Shown in pieces: positions 8,245-12,649 of a stretch of DNA of 12,649 nt (position 1 is its first letter; each line of letters begins with the position of its first letter). The notes beneath the pieces were generated by a model. The model was given only the letters and a program-made list of their open reading frames with translations. It did no database searches and was not told the DNA's origin. Source of the stretch: Goniomonas avonlea (lineage: Eukaryota; Cryptophyceae; Goniomonadida; Goniomonadaceae). A program made the position numbers and the translations under genes. Location: contig QUTJ01031548.1 in assembly GCA_003573635.1 (NCBI GenBank), positions 1 through 12,649 on the forward strand, given 5' to 3'.

Positions 8245-9233
8245 GCTCTCGAATTGATGATACGGTTTGAAGACGACATTGCGACGGTAAGATTTTGCAA
8301 TATCGGGCTCTCGCTGCGCAGACTCTGTCAGAGCAAGTAGGAATTGCGACAATCATCGCCATGTAGCGATAGCGACGCGCAGTGAGGTTGTCCCAAAATT
8401 GCCATTTTTGATGAGAGCTACAATTTCTGGTGGTCGCTACAGCCACATGTAAGCAACAGGTGTGCCGATTTGTAGCGATAAATGCAGTGATAGCCATGAC
8501 CGGTGCAGTGGCCATCAGGACTTGTCAAAGCTTCAGCGCCAAGCTCCACGCGGCACCTGTGGTGCAGTGCCCACAGCTGCAAGGGCAGACTTCTCCAGGC
8601 TTGACCATGCGGCACCTGTGGTGCAGTGCCCACACAGCGGCAAGGGTCATGCAATTTCAGGATCAGGCAGCGCTTCTGTCGGTGCCTCGCCGTATGATCT
8701 GAGCTGCATAATATACACCTGTAAAGAATTCGTGCCAATGTGACTTGTGGTCCTATGGTCGAGAGTATTCAGACATCCTGGAAACCGCTGAGTGGCGAGC
8801 AATACACCCCTCTGGGGGAGAGAGAGTCTGCAGCATGTTTCATCGAGTATCAGGATATTATCAACTCTCTCTCTCACACACACACACACCGGAATCGGTA
8901 GCGCTCCTTCCTACGAGTACGGGATGATCCTTATCGCGATGCGTGCGTTCGACGTGGTTCGGACCTTGACCCATCGCGCGCATGATCCCAACTCCATGCC
9001 CACAGGATACATCTCAGTACTACGCCAAGCTTCTGGAGGTCCACTCCCATTTGCACTCGAAGAAGCTCTACGAACTTGCGCCGTCCTCCCTTGCCCGCGT
9101 TGCAGTCGCGTGTCGTGATGAGGGGTGCGTCTCACCGCTCACTGCATGCGACCTCAAGCACACGCTGCAGAGTCATCTTTTGCATCAGACTGCCCTGCAC
9201 CAATCCTGGATTTCCTTGGGGTCCACGGGGTGA
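8245..9233 (+). CDS. Unrecognised protein, 3' exons only
   Basis: I do not recognise this gene. The best-supported exons are about 8902-8953 (reading YEYGMILIAMRAFD) and 9006-9233, which ends with TGA at 9231-9233. The 52-nt GT-AG intron 8954-9005 between them is phase 0 on both sides. The last exon encodes about 75 residues, starting DTSQYYAKLLEVHSHLHSKK, with Leu/Ala-rich helical character (LYELAPSSLARVAVACRDEG). That pattern loosely recalls helical-repeat organelle RNA-binding proteins, which is only a guess. A 42-nt candidate exon at 8245-8286 (ALELMIRFEDDIAT, acag acceptor, gtaaga donor) may belong to it. Exons between 8287 and 8901, and the start codon, are unresolved. Confidence 0.45.
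8550..8646. repeat. Two direct repeats of about 36 bp, 59 bp apart
   Basis: GCGGCACCTGTGGTGCAGTG, then CCCACA and a GCAAGGG end, occurs at 8550-8585 and 8609-8646. The copies differ by a 2-bp insertion and one substitution. They lie in the presumed intronic part of the unrecognised gene. Confidence 0.85.
8864..8890. repeat. (CT)n(CA)n microsatellite
   Basis: A short CT run leads directly into a CA run, just upstream of the exon that starts near 8902. Confidence 0.85.
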
Positions 9234-9671
9234 GAACACCGCGGGTTCGGCCTTGTTGTTTATCGCCCACAATCACCTGTGCCCTATTGACCTGTACATA
9301 GCCTGCGCTAGCGCTAGCTTGCACTCAGGTGCTCGAAGCCCTGAGCTGCTGTGACCGCCGGAGGTTGATGCAATTTCATTTATTCAAGTTCATCGCTGGG
9401 CATAATTCTTGATGCCATATCATTGCTCGAGAACACATGCCATGAATCGTTTCGAAGCACATGCACCACTCATGACTGATCTGGGTTTCCGGACATCAGT
9501 GACTCCGACCGCTCAAAAAGATGGAGCCGAAGGAATTATCAACCAGCTGCAGGAACACGTCTTGGATGGCCACGAATGGCACACGCCACGGTAAAAAACC
9601 AATTTGGGTTATCCATGCTCAACACGCAGCACTGCGGCAAACGTCAAATTCAGTCCACACAGCGACGACAC
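9234..9671. other. Intergenic stretch with one doubtful small ORF
   Basis: This follows the stop at 9231. It contains a perfect 12-bp palindrome, GCTAGCGCTAGC, at 9307-9318. An ATG-initiated ORF at 9412-9594 (60 residues, ending EGIINQLQEHVLDGHEWHTPR-like with stop TAA) has helical character near its end, but there is no homology I recognise and no splice support, so I leave it as a possibility only. No polyadenylation signal of the AATAAA type is evident. Confidence 0.4.
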
Positions 9672-9778
9672 TCACGATCTCGAATCACCAGAAGTGCCAT
9701 TTCCTTCGCCAGCCGGGCCATGGCCATTAGCATGACCGTTGCTGTGGCCATTTTCAGCACGGTCAGCTGGACCATCAA
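9672..9778 (-). other. Possible alternative 3' exon of the minus-strand gene
   Basis: A cttgcttcag acceptor on the minus strand precedes a stretch that in one frame encodes an Asn/Gly/His-rich tail (AENGHSNGHANGHGPAGEGN, ending at TGA 9674-9672). This looks like a natural disordered C-terminus, but it needs a phase-1 donor that I cannot find at the right place. The frame matching the phase-0 donor at 9828 instead gives a hydrophobic Met-rich peptide running to a stop at 9650. Unresolved. Confidence 0.25.
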
Positions 9779-9819
9779 CTGAAGCAAGAGAAAGTGAACG
9801 GGATCTCGCACCCCGGACC

Positions 9820-10259
9820 TCAAAATACTGTAATGCAAATCAGCAAGTGTGACAGCAAGGGTGCTGAATGCAAGAGCACCTCAAGCACATTCTCAAGCTC
9901 TTTTTCACTGAGTTGATCCTCCACCATTTGTACAAACTCGGATTCGTCTGAATTCGTCCGCAGCTCACCTGTCGACAGTCAGAACACGAAACAACGAGCG
10001 GCCTGCTCACCGAGAACCGCATTGCGCGCCACCGGATCCTCCTTCAGGAGAACGTAGCGTGCGGCCGTATCCTTGAGTGCAGAAAAGGGCAATGACACAG
10101 ATCTGTCCCGCTGCATTGCCCTCTAGAGGTGTTGCGGCGGAGACGATAGGCTGCGCGTTCCCGTCGCTGACAGCAGTGAACGCCACAGTGATCCTGTTTG
10201 GTCCTCCGAACGCTGTTTCGACTTGTCACTTGTCAAACGCATTTACTTCTGCCTGCCAT
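9820..10259 (-). CDS. Small unrecognised protein with short introns
   Basis: I do not recognise the family. Minus-strand exons inferred, 5' to 3': 10259-10247 (MAGR), 10221-10097 (starting ETAFGGPNRITVAFTAVSDG), 10071-10011 (DTAARYVLLKEDPVARNAVL) and 9968-9820 (GELRTNSDESEF..., SEKELENVLEVLLHSAPLL). Intron 9969-10010 (42 nt, phase 1) is well supported. The introns at 10072-10096 and 10222-10246 are each 25 nt and less certain; a 34-nt version of the latter also fits. Total 348 nt, 115 residues, acidic and helical toward the end. The start ATG sits in ACCATGG, a strong initiation context. Read on, the last exon stops at TGA 9820-9822; splicing to an exon at 9672-9778 is possible. The gene is divergent to the SRP receptor beta gene. 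Confidence 0.5.
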
Positions 10260-10320
10260 GGTGGGTGTGTGTCGAGTCGAACAATGAGCTGACACCACGC
10301 AGGCGAGTATTGAGACATCG
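10240..10320. promoter_or_regulatory. Putative overlapping divergent gene starts
   Basis: The palindrome CCATGG at 10256-10261 gives an ATG on both strands: plus 10258-10260 for the SRP receptor beta gene and minus 10259-10257 for the small gene. Any promoter elements must therefore lie within the opposite gene's first introns and exons. I see no TATA box. This inference depends on both first-exon models. Confidence 0.35.
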
Positions 10321-11478
10321 AACTCGGCACTCATCATTGGCAGCTTTGCTGCTTTGCTTTTCCTGGGACTCGTATTCCTCTTGTTCTGTGAGCCAACCCA
10401 ACACGTTTCTGGTGAAGGTTTGACCCGTGGCAGCGGCGAATCTCTTCAAGAAGAAGGAGGAGGAAGCCATCCTTCTTGTTGGCCCGTGTAATTCCGGGAA
10501 GACCGCAACATTTCTTCAGTTGCGTGATGGCCTGAAGAAAGGCCAGCTGCATCCAACGCACACTTCGATGAAAGAAAATGACGATCGCTTCATCTTTCAC
10601 GAGGAATTGGTGCGCCCGAAACTGCCGCTGCTCTTGTCTGACCACCCTCTCTTGCAGTCTCTCCCAGGAAAGGCCCCCAAGCCCGTCCGTGTGATTGATT
10701 TGCCTGGCCACCACCGCCTTCGCCCGGCTGTTCATGTGATTCATCATCGCTTGTGTCCCTCTTCTGACTTTGGCAGGCTGCTTTGCCCAAAGCTGCTGGA
10801 GTCCTGCTCATGGTGGACATCCAAGATTACAGCCAAACTCCGACGCCTGATGAGTTGGATCACCGACAGCGTAGGGTCCAGGATGCTGCCGAGTGCGTTG
10901 AGTTTCAGGCCACTCTCCCTGCTGACCCTGATCAATCCAGGCTTCTTTATGAGATTATGACTGACACAAATTACACAAACAAGAAAGGCGCAAGTGTCCT
11001 TGTCCTCTGCAACAAGCAGGACCTCATCACAGACGGTGAGATTGATCCTTCACCCACGGTGCCTGCGATTAAGGCGCGCCTGACCAAAGAACTGTACGTC
11101 AACCTCGAAGGCTAACCACCCACTGTCTGAATACTTCTCTCAGGGAGCAGCTTCGTGAGACTCGATCCTCTTTCATGGCCCAAACTGATGGCAAGGATTC
11201 TGTCAAGTTTCTGGTATGCCCACCTTCTTCTTTTCTGGTTCACACTCATCGCTCTGTTGCAGGGTGTCGAGGGTGAGAAGTTCTCATTTGAGAATGCGCC
11301 TATTGACGTCGATTTTGTTTCCTCCAGCGCCAAGTGAGAACTCCTTTTTTCCCTTTTTGGCCGTGCTGCCGTGTGTGGTGCTGTTTTGCTGTTTCTGAGC
11401 TCCTTCCACTCGCTCACTCGCGCTTCCAGAAAAGGTGTTTTGGGAGAGGCCATCCGGTACATTCGTGCCCACACATGA
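10258..11478 (+). CDS. SRPRB: Signal recognition particle receptor subunit beta
   Basis: ER-membrane GTPase that anchors SRP receptor alpha and helps hand ribosomes to the translocon. Exons: 10258-10260 (ATG only, inferred), 10303-10387, 10434-10609, 10658-10735, 10777-10892, 10941-11093, 11144-11213, 11263-11333, 11430-11478; 801 nt, 266 residues, a normal family length. Features in order: an N-terminal membrane segment (ALIIGSFAALLFLGLVFLLF), the basic KKK, G1 GPCNSGKT (10481-10504), G3 DLPGH (10697-10711), AAGVLLMVDIQDY, AAELLYEIMTD, G4 CNKQD (NKQD at 11011-11022), the KELEQLRETRSSF helix, FLGVEGEKFSFENA, G5-like SSSAK, and a last helix ending in TGA at 11476-11478. All introns are GT-AG with matching phases; seven are 41-50 nt and one is 96 nt. 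Without the last splice the protein would stop at 11335-11337 right after SAK, losing the final helix. Only the first exon is doubtful. Confidence 0.93.
10610..10657 (+). other. 48-nt stop-free intron in the SRP receptor beta gene
   Basis: The donor is ggtgcgc after HEEL and the acceptor is cttgcag. Its length is a multiple of three and it has no in-frame stop, so unspliced reading adds 16 residues rich in Leu/Pro. Its removal joins HEEL to SLPGKAPKPVRVIDLPGH, which fits the family's spacing before G3 better. Confidence 0.7.
10893..10940 (+). other. Second 48-nt stop-free intron in the SRP receptor beta gene
   Basis: The donor gtgcgt splits a Glu codon (GA|G) and the acceptor is atccag. Splicing restores DAAELLYEIMTD, matching the conserved 'aEfLYdlltd' segment. 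Read through, it adds 16 residues without a stop. Confidence 0.8.
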
Positions 11479-12107
11479 ATTGCAATAATTGCCAGTTGGC
11501 CATGATCGTGGCCTGTTCATTAGACCAGGGTGTTGAAATACAAACACATTTTTGTGTCTCTGCGTACGCCCCGTTGATTTCGTTCTGGTCGTTCGTTGAA
11601 TGCTTCTGACTGTAAGCTGGTAGATCATTGTCTTCTGTGCTCGACGGATGGCAAATTTCCGCCCGGTCAAACCGTAAATGCCTGTGTCCTCTTCCGTACG
11701 GCACTGGTTTCATCATGTGTCGAAGGTGTCATCATTGCGATGGAACAAGTACCATGCTTGCTTGGTTGAATGCGCTTGGAAGGCGCAAGCGCTTTCGTGG
11801 GACACAACTTGTCCTCGACGCAAGCACGAAGGAATTCTGATCTCAAGGAACATCGCAAAACTAATGCAAGGTCCATCAACTCGTTTTGGACATACTGTCG
11901 TGCACGAATCTCCTTCATGTTTGAGTTTTGTTTTTGTTTTTGCCGTTGGGCATCACGCAATCATCACGAACAAGAAGAAACGGAAAAAAGACAATCCAAA
12001 GCAGACAAGGAAGACAAAGGCAGCACACTGTCCAGAGAGAACAGAGCGAGACTGAAACGTTGTAGGGTACAAGGCTGCTTTACTACTTAAGATCCTGAAG
12101 CCAGGGC
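11479..12107. other. Intergenic stretch between convergent genes
   Basis: This holds the 3' UTRs of the SRP receptor beta gene (left) and the right-hand minus-strand gene. Open frames exist on the plus strand at 11678-12055 and 11770-12090; their ends are Lys-rich because of an A-rich stretch (11968-12025). Neither has splice support or a family I recognise. A T-rich GTTTTGTTTTTGTTTTTG run lies at 11926-11943. Confidence 0.5.
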
Positions 12108-12283
12108 TTACTCGTACAGCGACTTGGTGTACGTGGCAGTGGCAGCCACGTACGCGTCACGGGCCGCCTTGTAGGGGCCAGTGGCGAGCTTGAGCTCGTT
12201 CGCGGCCTTCAGGTAGGCGTCGCGGGTGGCGCGGTAGGTACCGGCGTAATCCTCAAGGTCGAACAGAAGGGCGAACATTTCAG
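12108..12283 (-). CDS. C-terminal exon of an unrecognised protein
   Basis: Minus-strand reading gives about 58 residues ending in TAA (12110-12108): EMFALLFDLEDYAGTYRATR, then DAYLKAANELKLATGPYKAA, then RDAYVAATATYTKSLYE. Codon third positions are strongly G/C, unlike the flanking sequence, suggesting a highly expressed gene. The peptide contains an internal duplication: YRATRDAYLKAA and YKAARDAYVAAT, 21 residues apart, probably a helical pair. A good acceptor (cttgcccacag) lies directly upstream, so the exon starts at 12283 in phase 1. The frame also stays open to an ATG at 12569, but that part has a different composition and I take it as intron. The 5' exons are probably outside the window. 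I cannot assign a function. Confidence 0.6.
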
Positions 12284-12649
12284 CTGTGGGCAAGTGAGGT
12301 GTCGCAGCCTTTTGATTCAGGGCAGATCCTTTTTTCGGTGACCTATTCTTGGGGTCACGGCCCTTCACAATATCGGGGATCGTTTTGCGGATACATGTAT
12401 CAAGGGATGTACGAAAGACCCAATCGGCGAAGATTCCCCACGTAGCCAGGTGTCCCCCTTGCATGTATGCCATTAGGGAGATTAAACACGTCCAAAAAAG
12501 TGTTCCCATTTCGGGCTTCGCATTATCGAACTTCAATTTGGGACTCACGAAGCGTTTTTCGACGAACAAAAAATGCTCAAAAGGGGCCTCGGAAGCCTAA
12601 AATGAGTCGGGGCACTCGGAGTGTCCCAATGTCAAAAAAAATGTCACAC
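12284..12649 (-). other. Probable intron or repeat-derived sequence
   Basis: This AT-richer stretch upstream (on the minus strand) of the last exon has poly-A and poly-T runs and different composition. The frame is open on the minus strand from 12569 and would encode a short hydrophobic stretch (TLFWTCLISLMAYM), which could be chance or a remnant of a mobile element. A near-palindrome, GGGGCACTC/GAGTGTCCC, lies at 12611-12629. I see no recognisable transposase motif or terminal repeats. Confidence 0.4.

Noticed and set aside
4000-8650. CRISPR-like arrays from the spaced direct repeats
   Set aside because: Each repeat set has only two or three imperfect copies, is in a eukaryotic context and lacks uniform unique spacers or cas genes.
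9307-9318. Perfect palindrome GCTAGCGCTAGC as an operator
   Set aside because: A single 12-bp palindrome downstream of a stop codon is within chance expectation, and nothing ties it to a promoter.
11023-11075. Extra intron after CNKQDLITDG (gtgaga donor near 11036)
   Set aside because: Removing it would delete the PAIK segment of the conserved helix, and no acceptor with a pyrimidine tract keeps the frame. A short family insertion explains it better.
11155-11337. SRP receptor beta ending at the TGA at 11335-11337
   Set aside because: The stop lies inside a good donor (AA|gtgaga). Splicing to 11430 adds GVLGEAIRYIRAHT, matching the expected final helix of the family.
11678-12090. Lys-rich plus-strand open frames as a small basic protein gene
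   Set aside because: The Lys content comes from an A-rich stretch. There is no splice signal pattern, no family resemblance, and two frames are equally open.

Overview
This window is nuclear DNA from a eukaryote, most likely a protist or alga; I cannot name the lineage from the sequence. Coding stretches are cut into many short exons by GT-AG introns, there are no bacterial operons or ribosome binding sites, and CT, CA and GA microsatellites are frequent. Nothing identifies a virus, transposase, CRISPR array, tRNA or rRNA.

Positions 1-7746 hold one long plus-strand gene for a UvrD/Rep/Srs2-type (SF1A) DNA helicase. I traced it through about twenty exons whose splice phases agree throughout, giving roughly 1,290 residues if it starts at the ATG at 106. 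All the principal helicase motifs (Q, I, Ia, II, III, IV, V, VI) can be read. It has a Pro/Ser-rich N-terminal extension, a C-terminal tail with two different tandem peptide repeats, and a possible basic nuclear signal. Its first exon may be an internal exon, because a CT tract and a TATCAG acceptor lie directly upstream. Its last two exons are less certain.

Positions 7747-9233 hold a repeat-rich stretch, then the 3' end of an unrecognised plus-strand gene. Positions 9234-9819 are mostly non-coding, with one doubtful small ORF and a possible extra 3' exon of the next gene. Positions 9820-10259 carry a small unrecognised minus-strand gene with very short introns. It lies head-to-head with a complete plus-strand gene for the beta subunit of the signal recognition particle receptor (10258-11478; 9 inferred exons, 266 residues). 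The proposed start codons of this pair share the palindrome CCATGG at 10256-10261.

After about 630 bases with no convincing gene, the right edge carries the 3' end of a minus-strand gene with an internally duplicated, Tyr/Ala-rich C-terminus. The adjacent AT-richer sequence is probably intronic or repeat-derived.

The genes look like ordinary, unrelated housekeeping or genome-maintenance loci packed closely together. I found no convincing new multi-gene system. The points most worth checking are the overlapping divergent starts, introns reduced to 25-50 nt (two of them stop-free and divisible by three), an altered helicase motif III, and the repeat-built helicase tail.
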